Part shown: one piece after another, positions 26,514-34,209 of the stretch | How the letters are laid out: the number at the start of each line of letters is the position of its first letter | Numbering within the stretch: the first letter of the stretch is position 1 | Assembly: GCF_965198245.1 (NCBI RefSeq) | Contig: NZ_OZ240249.1 | Span: 1,736,001-1,800,000 of the forward strand | Direction of reading: 5' to 3' | DNA from: Poriferisodalis sp965198245 | Lineage (GTDB): Bacteria; Actinomycetota; Acidimicrobiia; Acidimicrobiales; Poriferisodalaceae | DNA length: 64,000 nt | Notes under the pieces: model-generated | The model's input: the letters and a program-made list of their open reading frames with translations, nothing else | Database searches by the model: none | What the model was told of the DNA's origin: nothing | Position numbers and translations under genes: made by a program

Positions 26514-28256
26514 TCAGCCGCGGGTCACGGTGTAGCCGACCGATTCGCGGTCCCAGAGGTCGTCGGTGACGCCGGTGTCCCGGATTGCCTGCTTGCGGAT
26601 CTTGCCTGAAGCGGTCTTGTCCAGCTCGGCGACGAACTGCAGGTAGCGCGGGACGCTGTGGCGGGGCATCCGGGGCACGCACCAGTCCAAGAATTCGACT
26701 GGATCGGGGGGTGGTCCGTCCACCGCCACCACGGCGAGCACCTCGTCTTCGCCGCCGGCCCCTTCGACACGCAGCCCGACCACGGCACTCTCGACGACGC
26801 CTTCGTATTCGTTGATGACTGTTTCCACTTCGTAGCTGGAGATGTTCTCGCCGCGGCGGCGGATGCGGTCGTTGAGCCGGTCCACGAAGTGCAGCCGGCC
26901 TGCGTCGTCGAGCTTGCCGGCGTCGCCGGTGTGGAACCACAGGTTGCGCCACGCTGCGACGGTCTTGTCGGGCATCTGGTGGTAGCCCACGTTGAAGCAG
27001 AAGGGCACGCGGGGCCGTACGAGGATCTCGCCGATCTCGTTGCCGGGTAACGGAAGATCGGTCGCGGGGTCGGCGACGATCACCTCGAAGTAGTCATCCA
27101 GAGGCGGACCGGCGCAGCCGGACATCACCGGATCGGCGGGGTTGGTGAAGGCGACCATGTTAACCTCGGTCATCCCGTAGCCCTGCGCGATGCGCACACC
27201 GAAGCGCTCCTCGAACCCGGCAGCCCATTCGTCGGCGACCGGGAGGGCGATGACTGCGCGCAGTTGGTGATCCCGGTCGCGCTTGGTTCGGGGACTGCGC
27301 CAGATGAACTCCGGCATGACCCCGAGGGCGTTCGTCAGCGTGATGCCCTTGTCGATGACGGTGTCGAGCCACTGGGCCACGCTGAACCGCTTGGTGACGT
27401 ACACCGAGGCGCCGGCGTGCAGCGATGCGTAGATCTGCATGAACAGCCCATTCGCGTGGAACATCGGCATGCAGCAGAAGAAACGGTCCTCGGGCGTGAT
27501 CTCCAGCGATTGTGCCGTGGTGAGGCCGAACAGGTAGCAGTGCGCCTGAGGCATGAGCACACCCTTGGCCGGACCCGTTGTGCCCGATGTGTACATGATC
27601 GTGCAGACGTCGCTGGGCTTGGCTTCCAGCACTGCGTCAGCGCGGGCCGCAGTGGCGAGCAGTTCGCTCACGCCCCGCACGGCAGCGAACGCGAGCGAGT
27701 CCGGGACGTCGATAGCGGCGGCATGGTTGTTGGCTGGACTGTCGGCGTCGACGGACTCAGCAGAAATCGCAGCCGGCGCAGGAGGGTGCTCTTTGCTCAC
27801 GGCCGCATCGCGCGCGCCCGCGGCCTCGTCCTCCACAAGCAAAACGGCTTCGATGTCGACCGTCGACGTGTCCACCGACGCGAATCGGTCCAGCAGGCCG
27901 CGATCAACCGCCACGATCCGAGGTTCGGAATTGCGCACCTGGTGCTCCAGGAATGCGCCGCGCAGGTCGGTGTTGACCGGGACGAAGATCGCCCGCCGCT
28001 TCTGGGTGGCGATCATCAGCAGCATGAACTCGGCACTGTTGGTGAGCAAGCCCAGCAGCCGATCGCCCGGCTCAAGGCCGAGGTCGGCCAGCGCAGTTGC
28101 CAACCGGTCAGTCAGCTCGTCAAGCTCGGCGAAGCTGACCGTGCGATCGTCCTCGAATGAGAGAAACTCGCGAGCGCCATGTGCCCTCGCCGCTTCCCGA
28201 ACGAGCCCTGGCAACGTCCAGCCGTCACGACTCGTGCCCTGGTCACGGGTGCCCAT
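26514..28256 (-). CDS. AMP-forming acyl-CoA synthetase (CaiC-like)
   Basis: A 580-residue adenylate-forming acid:CoA ligase. The phosphate loop is YTSGTTGPAKGV, the substrate/adenylate motif QGYGMTEVN, then WFHTGDAGKLD and FVDRLNDRIRRRGENIS (hinge region). The catalytic C-terminal lysine is in ELDKTASGKIRKQ. An acidic, Ala-rich stretch at about residues 150-190 looks like a lineage-specific insertion. The overall layout resembles the crotonobetaine/carnitine-CoA ligase group. With the CoA-transferases and thioesterase nearby it could supply activated acids. The ATG at 28256 lacks a strong ribosome-binding site. Confidence 0.87.
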   Translation of the reverse strand: MGTRDQGTSRDGWTLPGLVREAARAHGAREFLSFEDDRTVSFAELDELTDRLATALADLGLEPGDRLLGLLTNSAEFMLLMIATQKRRAIFVPVNTDLRGAFLEHQVRNSEPRIVAVDRGLLDRFASVDTSTVDIEAVLLVEDEAAGARDAAVSKEHPPAPAAISAESVDADSPANNHAAAIDVPDSLAFAAVRGVSELLATAARADAVLEAKPSDVCTIMYTSGTTGPAKGVLMPQAHCYLFGLTTAQSLEITPEDRFFCCMPMFHANGLFMQIYASLHAGASVYVTKRFSVAQWLDTVIDKGITLTNALGVMPEFIWRSPRTKRDRDHQLRAVIALPVADEWAAGFEERFGVRIAQGYGMTEVNMVAFTNPADPVMSGCAGPPLDDYFEVIVADPATDLPLPGNEIGEILVRPRVPFCFNVGYHQMPDKTVAAWRNLWFHTGDAGKLDDAGRLHFVDRLNDRIRRRGENISSYEVETVINEYEGVVESAVVGLRVEGAGGEDEVLAVVAVDGPPPDPVEFLDWCVPRMPRHSVPRYLQFVAELDKTASGKIRKQAIRDTGVTDDLWDRESVGYTVTRG

Positions 28257-28357
28257 CAGCGGAATCGTAGACTTCGCCCGGGCAATTCAGCCCGAATGAG
28301 GGGCGCCTGCTTGCCGGGCGCGTACAGAGGTTGGGCACCTGTTTGGGAGGTGACCGC

Positions 28358-29470
28358 ATGCTGATCGGATTGCCCGGCGAACTCAAGGCGGGTGAACAGC
28401 GGGTTGGGCTGACGCCCCACGCTGTGCGCGAGCTGGTGTTGCACGAGCATCAGGTGCAGGTGGAGTCCGGCGCTGGCGCGGGCATACGAGTCCCCGATGC
28501 CGAATACGAAACCGCGGGCGCACGCATCGGCACCTGTGACGAGGTGTGGGAGAAGTCGGAACTCGTCGTCAAGGTGAAGGAACCGCAGGCGTCGGAACGC
28601 AAGCGGCTCGGCGACGGTCAGATCCTGTTCGCCTACCTGCACCTGGCGCCCGATCCAGAGCAGACGGCCGATCTCGTGGCCTCGGGTGCGGCCTGCGTCG
28701 CGTACGAGACGGTCACCGACTCGCGTGGGGGCTTGCCGTTGCTGGCACCGATGTCTCGGGTCGCCGGCCGGCTCGCCGTGCAGGCGGGCGCGTGGGCGCT
28801 GGAAACAGCGCACGGCGGCATCGGCCTGCTGATCGGCGGCGTGCCGGGCGTGCCGCCGGCTCGTGTGGTGATCATCGGCGGGGGAGTCGTCGGCGAGAAC
28901 GCAGCCGAGATCGCCATCGGCATGGGTGCCGACGTGAAGGTGCTCGACATCGATCCCGCCGCGCTGGACCACCTCGAGCAGCGTTTCGGTGCTGCGGTCG
29001 TGACGGTCACGTCGACCCGCGCAACGGTCGAGACCGAGGTGCTGAACGCTGACCTGGTGATCGGCGCTGTGCTGGTGACCGGCGCTCGGGCGCCCAAGCT
29101 CGTCACTGCCGACATGATCCGCCAGATGCGAGCGGGTTCAGTGGTCGTGGATGTCGCCATCGATCAGGGTGGCTGCTTCGAGACGTCGAAACCCACGACG
29201 CATGCCGAGCCGACCTACGTCTGCGACGGTGTCGTGCACTACTGCGTCGCGAACATGCCCGGCGCCGTGCCGGTGACCTCAACCCGAGCGCTCAGCGACG
29301 CCACCCTGCCCAGGGTGCTCGCCATTGCCGAGAACGGCCTCGACGCCCTGCGCACCGACCCCCACCTCCGTGCTGGCCTCAACGTCTACAAAGGCCACGT
29401 CACCGAGCCCAACGTGGCCGCCGCCCTCAACATCCCCTACACCGACCCTCTCACCGCCCTCGGCCTCTGA
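28358..29470 (+). CDS. ald: Alanine dehydrogenase
   Basis: A 370-residue NAD-dependent L-alanine dehydrogenase (alanine + NAD+ = pyruvate + NH4+ + NADH). The family start MLIGLPGELKAGEQRVGLTP is intact, with the substrate lysine region VVKVKEPQ, the YLHLAPDPEQT block, the nucleotide-binding VVIIGGGVVGENAAEIAIGMGA and the late VANMPGAVPVTSTRAL. The ATG at 28358 has GGGAGG upstream; an earlier start at 28331 adds nine non-homologous residues. The last 39 bp recur as a decayed copy at 33602-33639, beyond the restriction-modification island. Confidence 0.92.
   Translation: MLIGLPGELKAGEQRVGLTPHAVRELVLHEHQVQVESGAGAGIRVPDAEYETAGARIGTCDEVWEKSELVVKVKEPQASERKRLGDGQILFAYLHLAPDPEQTADLVASGAACVAYETVTDSRGGLPLLAPMSRVAGRLAVQAGAWALETAHGGIGLLIGGVPGVPPARVVIIGGGVVGENAAEIAIGMGADVKVLDIDPAALDHLEQRFGAAVVTVTSTRATVETEVLNADLVIGAVLVTGARAPKLVTADMIRQMRAGSVVVDVAIDQGGCFETSKPTTHAEPTYVCDGVVHYCVANMPGAVPVTSTRALSDATLPRVLAIAENGLDALRTDPHLRAGLNVYKGHVTEPNVAAALNIPYTDPLTALGL
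29432..29470 (+). repeat. Direct repeat, left copy (3' end of ald)
   Basis: Begins ATCCCCTACACC and ends at the ald stop codon. The related 38-bp copy is at 33602-33639, with about three quarters of positions matching. Confidence 0.5.
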
Positions 29471-29553
29471 GCGATTCTTCGAAAGGCGCCTACGAGGGTC
29501 GCTACTGAAGCGCAACTGCACACCGGAGTCACAGTATGTGCGTTCTGGAGCAC

Positions 29554-30270
29554 CTAGCCGTGTCTTTCGAGTGCCTCTTCGAGACGCCTAAGGAAGATGT
29601 TGACTTGCTGTTCAAGCACTCCCGCCCGTTCTCGGCTGAGATCTTCGACCCTGCCGTGTGCGGCTAGGTTGCGTAGCCCTGCCATTTGCTCGATGTCCTT
29701 GAGGTCCTGGCGCCCGAGCACGCCGGAAGCACGTAGGGCCTCGGCGTATGCACTGATGCCGGGAGTCCTAGACGTCGTAAGGCCTAGTTGCTCGACGGCT
29801 GACCTCAGCACTATCTCAAGCGCTGCTCCGGCGAGCACGATCGAAGCTGCCGGGTTCACCGTGGCGTCAGTATTGAGCGCACGGACTTGTTCCATGAGAT
29901 CTGTAGATGCGACGCCTCGAAGACCTAGCGCATCGACGAACGCAGGCTTGATTTGGCCGGATCGGACGAGATCGGACCATTCTTGGATCACGTCGCCAAT
30001 CGCACGCGCGCCGCTTTCCATTGATTGGTTCTCGCCATTTTTTTCGTAGACCTGATGGGCAGCTTGGGCCCACCGCGATGTTGAGCCCGCAAAGCGCTCC
30101 AAGAAATCGAGTGCGGCCGCGGCACGGGCGCGAATTGAGCCTTGTGCCGTTGGGTCCGCAGCTTGCCAATAGTCGCCGTAGCCATGCCCGCGGGGCATCC
30201 AGACCATGTCCTTTTTCAGTTGTGCGATGTGGCCTTCGGCCCACTTGAGGATCTGTGCATCGGACGTCAC
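29554..30270 (-). CDS. HEPN/DUF4145-like protein
   Basis: A 238-residue mostly helical soluble protein. Near the C-terminus it has AGLRNLAAHGRVEDLSRE; the R-N-x3-H arrangement is the signature of HEPN-type and DUF4145-like domains, many of which are ribonucleases or toxin/defence components. An earlier helix pair (NPAASIVLAGAALEIVLR) is also typical of DUF4145. ATG start at 30270. It lies divergent from a restriction-modification operon in an accessory island, so a defence role is plausible but inferred. Nothing here resembles a partner nucleotidyltransferase. Confidence 0.6.
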   Translation of the reverse strand: MTSDAQILKWAEGHIAQLKKDMVWMPRGHGYGDYWQAADPTAQGSIRARAAAALDFLERFAGSTSRWAQAAHQVYEKNGENQSMESGARAIGDVIQEWSDLVRSGQIKPAFVDALGLRGVASTDLMEQVRALNTDATVNPAASIVLAGAALEIVLRSAVEQLGLTTSRTPGISAYAEALRASGVLGRQDLKDIEQMAGLRNLAAHGRVEDLSRERAGVLEQQVNIFLRRLEEALERHG

Positions 30271-30345
30271 TTGGCAAGTATCTCCCGAAAGCCGTGGAGA
30301 TTCGCGCTTCCCTTGGAACTTCGCTCTCAGTCGTTTGTGAGTCGG

Positions 30346-30375
30346 TTGACGTCCTGCTCCAAGTGTGCGTGTAAC
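30346..30375 (+). promoter_or_regulatory. Candidate promoter for the restriction-modification operon
   Basis: TTGACG (30346-30351) and TGTAAC (30370-30375) are 18 bp apart, 65 bp before the methyltransferase start, in the gap divergent from the HEPN-like gene. Similarity to the consensus is moderate. Confidence 0.35.
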
Positions 30376-30440
30376 ACCTGTTCGGCATGATCCCCTTGCG
30401 AACGTGCGGCGCTCAGTAGCGTCGGGAGGCAGGAGGACCG

Positions 30441-31532
30441 GTGGCCGGAAAGCAACGCAGCCTGCTGCGATCGATCGACCTATTTGCGGGCGCGGGGGGA
30501 CTCACGCTCGGTTTCGGGATGGCTGGGCGGGATGGTGGCCCCGCCGCGTACGAGCCTGTGCTCGCTGTGGAGCACGACGCAGCGGCGGCGCGCACATACA
30601 AGACGAACTTCGGCGTGACGGTGTTCGACGGTGACATCGAGGCCTTCGACCCGGCGGCATACCCGAGGGCCGATGTCATCTTGGCTGGCCCGCCTTGTCA
30701 AGGGTTCTCACCGCTCGGTCGTGATCGCGACGTTGCCTCTCGGGCCGAGCTCAACGGGCTCTGGGAGCACTGCTTGGAAGCGATCGCAGTCGTGCGTCCC
30801 CTGGCGTTCGTGATCGAGAACGTGCCCCAGTTCCAAAAGTCGGCGGAGTTCGAGGAGCTGCTTCGCCGCCTCGAGTCGGACTCCTTCTTGCGGCTCTACG
30901 GACTCGGATACGGGGTGCTCAACGCAGCTGACTATGGAGTTCCCCAAACGCGCCGTCGAGGCATCCTCGTGGGCCTACTTGGTCCGAGCGTCGAATGGCC
31001 GCCACCGGCTACCCACGGTGCAGTCATGCATGGCCAACCACCAGTCCAGACCGTGTGCGATGCCATCGGCGATCTGCCCGAGACGCCGACGACGGACCAA
31101 CCGATGATGCGCGGCGACCTGCAAGATCTCCACATCAGGCGCAACCCGCGCCCAACTTCGTTGGAGCGCTACCAGGCGATTCCTGAAGGTGGCAACCGAT
31201 TCGACCTCCAGCGCAGGCGCCCGGACCTGACGCCTCCCTGCTGGGCCAACAAGCCAACAGGCACCACAGACGTTATGGGTCGCTTGTGGTGGGATCGGCC
31301 AGCCCAGACGATCCGGACTGAGTTCTACAAGCCCGAAAAGGGCCGGTATCTCCACCCCAAGGCTGACCGCCCGATCACACATCGTGAGGCCGCACGGCTG
31401 CAGAGTTTTCCCGACACCTTCATCTTCGAGGGCACGAAGATCGAGATCGCACGCCAGATCGGAAATGCAGTACCACCGCTCATGGCGCGCGCGATCGCAC
31501 AGCACATCGCCGAGGCACTGCACCCCGGTTGA
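30441..31532 (+). CDS. DNA (cytosine-5-)methyltransferase, cognate of the NaeI-type enzyme
   Basis: A 363-residue C5-cytosine methyltransferase. Motif I is DLFAGAGGLTLGF, motif IV AGPPCQGFS with catalytic Cys86, motif VI VIENVPQ, motif VIII QTRRRGILVG, and motif X IGNAVPPLMA. The GTG start at 30441 has an AGGAGG site 6 bp upstream. It is followed 32 bp later by the NaeI-like endonuclease, so it should protect the same site. If the pair matches NaeI it would modify a cytosine in GCCGGC; this site is common in the window, so protection would be essential. Specificity is inferred from the partner. Confidence 0.92.
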   Translation: MAGKQRSLLRSIDLFAGAGGLTLGFGMAGRDGGPAAYEPVLAVEHDAAAARTYKTNFGVTVFDGDIEAFDPAAYPRADVILAGPPCQGFSPLGRDRDVASRAELNGLWEHCLEAIAVVRPLAFVIENVPQFQKSAEFEELLRRLESDSFLRLYGLGYGVLNAADYGVPQTRRRGILVGLLGPSVEWPPPATHGAVMHGQPPVQTVCDAIGDLPETPTTDQPMMRGDLQDLHIRRNPRPTSLERYQAIPEGGNRFDLQRRRPDLTPPCWANKPTGTTDVMGRLWWDRPAQTIRTEFYKPEKGRYLHPKADRPITHREAARLQSFPDTFIFEGTKIEIARQIGNAVPPLMARAIAQHIAEALHPG

Positions 31533-31564
31533 CGGCGTACGGTCCCTGTCACTAGACCCGCGGC

Positions 31565-32470
31565 GTGGAACACGATCCAGACTCCGATCTGACTGCGGTG
31601 GCGGCCGCTCTGCGCAGCAAGGATTGCGACGGCAGCCGAACTGCGCGTGTGCTGCGTGAGACGCTTGATCAGCTGTACGACGGCGCCCGGACCGGCCGGT
31701 ACCGCTGGGACCAGCTGTACAAGACCGAAAAAACCCACTGCGGCACGCTAGTCGAGATCAATATGCAGCGCGAGTTTGGATACGCAGATGGCGAGGAGTT
31801 GGATTTCAGCATCGCTGGTTTGGAAGTGGACTGCAAATACTCGCAACGGATCGGTGGGTGGATGATTCCGCTAGAGGCCCATGACGAGATTTGCATGGTG
31901 CTTTGGGCAAGTGACGACGAGTCGGCTTGGAAGATGGGAGTCGTCCGGGCACTCCCGGGTCTGCTCAGCGACGGAAGGAACCGGGATTCGAAGACGACGC
32001 TGAATGCGGCTGGGCGCGAGGCGATTTGCTGGATCTTCCGGCACGGGCAGTTGGCTGAGAACACGCTTCTCCATCTCGCAGAGGACATTGTGAGTCAGAT
32101 CATGAGCAGTGACTCTGGTGCCGAACGAGTCCGACGGCTCTTCCAATTGGTGCAACGGCGGCCGATTCGCCGAGAGGTCGTTGCGACTGTGGCACAGCAG
32201 GTTGACTACATGAAACGCGTACGGGACAACGGCGGTGCTCGGGGAACGCTCAAGCCGGAAGGCATCATCATCCCGGGGCACTACAGCACTCATCAGGACA
32301 TTGCAGAGGCGTTGAATGTTCCCGTGCCGGGCACGAGCGAGTTCGTCAGTGTCCGCGTTTGTCCAGCGCAACCCGGTGATGCAGGCGCCGCGGAAATCGA
32401 AGGTTCGATGTGGCGAGTCGCTGGAGAGGATGACCCGGTCGTGCCTGCCCCGAAGTTGCCGAAGCGCTAG
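31565..32470 (+). CDS. NaeI-type type IIE restriction endonuclease
   Basis: A 301-residue protein closely resembling NaeI, which needs a second recognition site as effector. TGRYRWDQLYKTEKTHCGT and VDCKYSQRIGGWMIP are family hallmarks. The expected metal-site residues are present (Glu64, Asp80, Asp89, Lys91), consistent with a constant 6-residue offset from NaeI numbering as I recall it. TLDQLYDG (33-40) matches the ligase-like motif of NaeI, with Leu37 at the position where Lys converts NaeI to a topoisomerase; the Leu predicts a nuclease. The C-terminal part corresponds to the CAP-like effector domain. The 3' end overwrites a PIN toxin gene on the other strand. Confidence 0.9.
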   Translation: MEHDPDSDLTAVAAALRSKDCDGSRTARVLRETLDQLYDGARTGRYRWDQLYKTEKTHCGTLVEINMQREFGYADGEELDFSIAGLEVDCKYSQRIGGWMIPLEAHDEICMVLWASDDESAWKMGVVRALPGLLSDGRNRDSKTTLNAAGREAICWIFRHGQLAENTLLHLAEDIVSQIMSSDSGAERVRRLFQLVQRRPIRREVVATVAQQVDYMKRVRDNGGARGTLKPEGIIIPGHYSTHQDIAEALNVPVPGTSEFVSVRVCPAQPGDAGAAEIEGSMWRVAGEDDPVVPAPKLPKR

Positions 32471-32474
32471 CCCG

Positions 32475-32591
32475 TGACATCTTTGGTGGCCAGTACCCGT
32501 CGCGCGACAGCACTGCGATGAGTGCCACATTCTCCTGTTTCTGTTCGCTCAGGCGGCTCAATCCGCCCGAGTCCAGGACAAGAACGGTCAA
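32475..32591 (-). pseudogene. Truncated PIN-domain toxin fragment
   Basis: The minus strand from the ATG at 32591 reads MTVLVLDSGGLSRL, the first PIN strand with its Asp, then a helix ending VLSRDGYWPP. After about 37 residues similarity ends at the 3' end of the endonuclease gene, and the remaining frame is antisense to it. The other PIN acidic residues are absent. The start overlaps the antitoxin stop (ATGA), the usual TA arrangement. Confidence 0.7.
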
Positions 32592-32839
32592 CCTGCCGCC
32601 TCGCCAGTGCCGCCTGTACGAATACGACCCACGAGTGCCTCGGCTTTCGCCATGGCAGCCTCAGAAGGTTCTCCGACCTCGTCGATGAGTTCAGCGAGAT
32701 ATTTCTCGGTCTCTGCGCTCAACTCCTGCCGACGAAGCTCGTCCTGGATGGCCGCCTGCAGCAGGTCGGCGGGCGACAGGCCGTGCTCCTTGACTGAGAC
32801 GTAGAGGTCATCAGAGAGATCAACCCGAATCTGGGGCAT
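32588..32839 (-). CDS. Antitoxin (RHH type) left without its toxin
   Basis: An 83-residue protein from the ATG at 32839. It has a beta strand and helices (PQIRVDLSDDLYVSVKEHGL, then SPADLLQAAIQDELRRQE) like ribbon-helix-helix antitoxins of PIN toxins, followed by an acidic helical tail. The stop overlaps the ATG of the truncated PIN gene. With the toxin destroyed, it is an orphan antitoxin that may still bind its own operator or neutralise related toxins. A longer start at 32884 is possible but lacks support. Confidence 0.65.
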   Translation of the reverse strand: MPQIRVDLSDDLYVSVKEHGLSPADLLQAAIQDELRRQELSAETEKYLAELIDEVGEPSEAAMAKAEALVGRIRTGGTGEAAG

Positions 32840-32907
32840 GAGCTCAACGTACTCACCGCTGGTGGACAGGCCAAGCGATTTCATTGGAGGGCTGTGAGCA
32901 GCAAGGG

Positions 32908-33045
32908 CTCATTCAGCGAGGCGGCGGGCTCGGGTGCGGATGAGTTGTTCGATGTGGTCGGCGGCCTCGTCGGGCTCTTCGTGCTCCCACATGCGCACGG
33001 TTGTCCAGCCGGCTGCCTCCAGGCGGGCATCGGTGTCGGCATCGC
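32908..33045 (-). pseudogene. Fragment: duplicated 3' end of vsr
   Basis: The minus strand reads DADTDARLEAAGWTTVR, then WEHEEPDEAADHIEQLIR and RARRLAE plus TGA. It is nearly identical to the last 45 residues of the intact vsr gene at 33771. The 5' two thirds, including the catalytic region, are missing. Confidence 0.88.
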
Positions 33046-33077
33046 AGGCTCAGCTGCAGGAGCGTGCTGAATGCGGC

Positions 33078-33142
33078 CATAAACGGCGTAACCCCGGCCG
33101 TTTGCCGAAGCATTGACGGTTCCGGGGTTTTCGTTGCCGACT
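33078..33142 (-). repeat. Dispersed repeat, copy B
   Basis: On the minus strand it has CCCCGGAACCGTC, TGCTTCGGC and AACGGCCGG in the same order as copy A at 8569-8625. About four fifths of the positions match over about 56 bp. Confidence 0.6.
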
Positions 33143-33206
33143 CTAACATCCCGGCGGTGAATGTGTCGGCTCACGAACTCGATGTCCTCGTCGGCAGGAT
33201 CCAGCG

Positions 33207-33409
33207 CGCGTGCGGCAAGAGGTAGCTCAGCGCATGGAGGTGCTGCACTTCCTGCGCAACCGGATTGCTCATCATCAGCCGACGTATCGGCGTGATCTGC
33301 GGAGTGATCTCCAATCGATCAGGGACGTCCTGGGTTGGGTGTGTCCCGTGACGTTGCGTTGGCATGACCGCTGCTCGCGCGCTCTCGCAGTGTTGGATCA
33401 GCGGCCGTA
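33207..33409 (+). pseudogene. C-terminal fragment of an Abi-like gene
   Basis: The frame reads VLHFLRNRIAHHQPT, the conserved R-N-x3-H-H motif of Abi-like proteins, then RRDLRSDLQSIRDVLGWVCP and a TAA. It is about 65 codons long, without an N-terminal domain or a credible start. It is related in type, not closely in sequence, to the gene at 7832. Confidence 0.6.
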
Positions 33410-33427
33410 AGCGGATCGCCGCAGGCG

Positions 33428-33604
33428 TCAGGTCCACAGGGCGCAGATCGGGATCGCTTCGATTCTGTCCGCTAGGCGGTACTTGCGACTGCCGATGTGG
33501 AGGACGGCACCAGCTACGAACTGGGGGTCGAGTTCATCGCGCAGCCAGAGAAGGTGCCGAGCATCGCTGGCGTTGGGAGCGTTCGTGGCCTTGATCTCGA
33601 TATC
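33428..33604 (-). pseudogene. C-terminal fragment of a DUF4143-type AAA ATPase
   Basis: The minus strand reads DIEIKATNAPNASDARHLLW, FVAGAVLHIG, RLADRIEAIPICALW and a TGA. This is the nuclease-like C-terminal end (E-I-K, then ...GDRIxAxPIxALW) of ATPases with a DUF4143 domain. The ATPase part is missing. Confidence 0.65.
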
Positions 33605-33639
33605 CCCTACACCAACCCCTTACCGTCCTCGGCTCGTAG
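33602..33639 (+). repeat. Direct repeat, right copy (degenerate ald 3' end)
   Basis: ATCCCCTACACC is shared exactly with the ald end at 29432. CCTCGGC and a stop-like TAG follow at nearly the same spacing, with two single-base gaps. It marks the right edge of the fragment-rich island. Confidence 0.5.
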
Positions 33640-33770
33640 GCCGTAGCCCGTGGGTTGGCGCTCAGGCCTGATCGCGACTGCAACTTTCACACACCTATGA
33701 CTGCCTATTTTGCACATGGTCGTCTGCCGCTCTTGCGCAACCGTGAGGTGCAGACGCTCGGAGAATTGAC

Positions 33771-34160
33771 TCACTCCGTAAGGCGGCGGGCTCGGTCGCG
33801 GATGAGTTGTTCGATGTGATCGGCGGCCTCGTCGGGTTCTTCGTGCTCCCAGACGCGCACTGTTGTCCAGCCGGCTGCTTCCAGGCGGGCGTCGGTGTCG
33901 GCGTCGCGGGCCCGGTTGCGGGCGATCTTGGTTTCCCAGTACTCGGCGTTGCGGCGGGGCTTGGTGCCGTGTTCGGGACAGCCGTGCCAGAAGCAGCCGT
34001 CCACGAAGACGGCCACCCGCAGACGGGAGAACACGATGTCGGCCTCCCGACGCACGTCAGGCAGCGGCCGGCGATGCACGAAGTAACGCAGGCCTCGCCG
34101 GTGCAAGGCCGATCTGATCAGCCGCTCCGGCCCCGTGTCGCGGGATCGCTGTTTGGACAT
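33771..34160 (-). CDS. vsr: Very short patch repair (Vsr) endonuclease
   Basis: A 129-residue Vsr nicking enzyme that corrects T:G mismatches arising by deamination of 5-methylcytosine. The start MSKQRSRDTGPERLIRSALH gives the metal-binding/catalytic Asp region. RREADIVFSRLRVAVFVDGCFWHGCPEHG carries the active-site Asp and the zinc-type Cys/His cluster, and NAEYWETKIARNRARD follows. The ATG at 34160 is chosen; the frame is open further upstream into non-homologous sequence. Vsr enzymes accompany C5-cytosine methyltransferases, here about 2.3 kb away, so it belongs functionally to the NaeI-type system. Confidence 0.9.
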   Translation of the reverse strand: MSKQRSRDTGPERLIRSALHRRGLRYFVHRRPLPDVRREADIVFSRLRVAVFVDGCFWHGCPEHGTKPRRNAEYWETKIARNRARDADTDARLEAAGWTTVRVWEHEEPDEAADHIEQLIRDRARRLTE

Positions 34161-34209
34161 GCGCTCCGAGGCAGGACCCGGCAGCGCCTTGGGTTCCACT
34201 CGGTCGGTT

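Noticed and set aside
31663..31686. Ligase-like motif in the NaeI-type enzyme as a possible topoisomerase
   Set aside because: The key position is Leu, as in wild-type NaeI. Only a Lys at that position would support topoisomerase activity.
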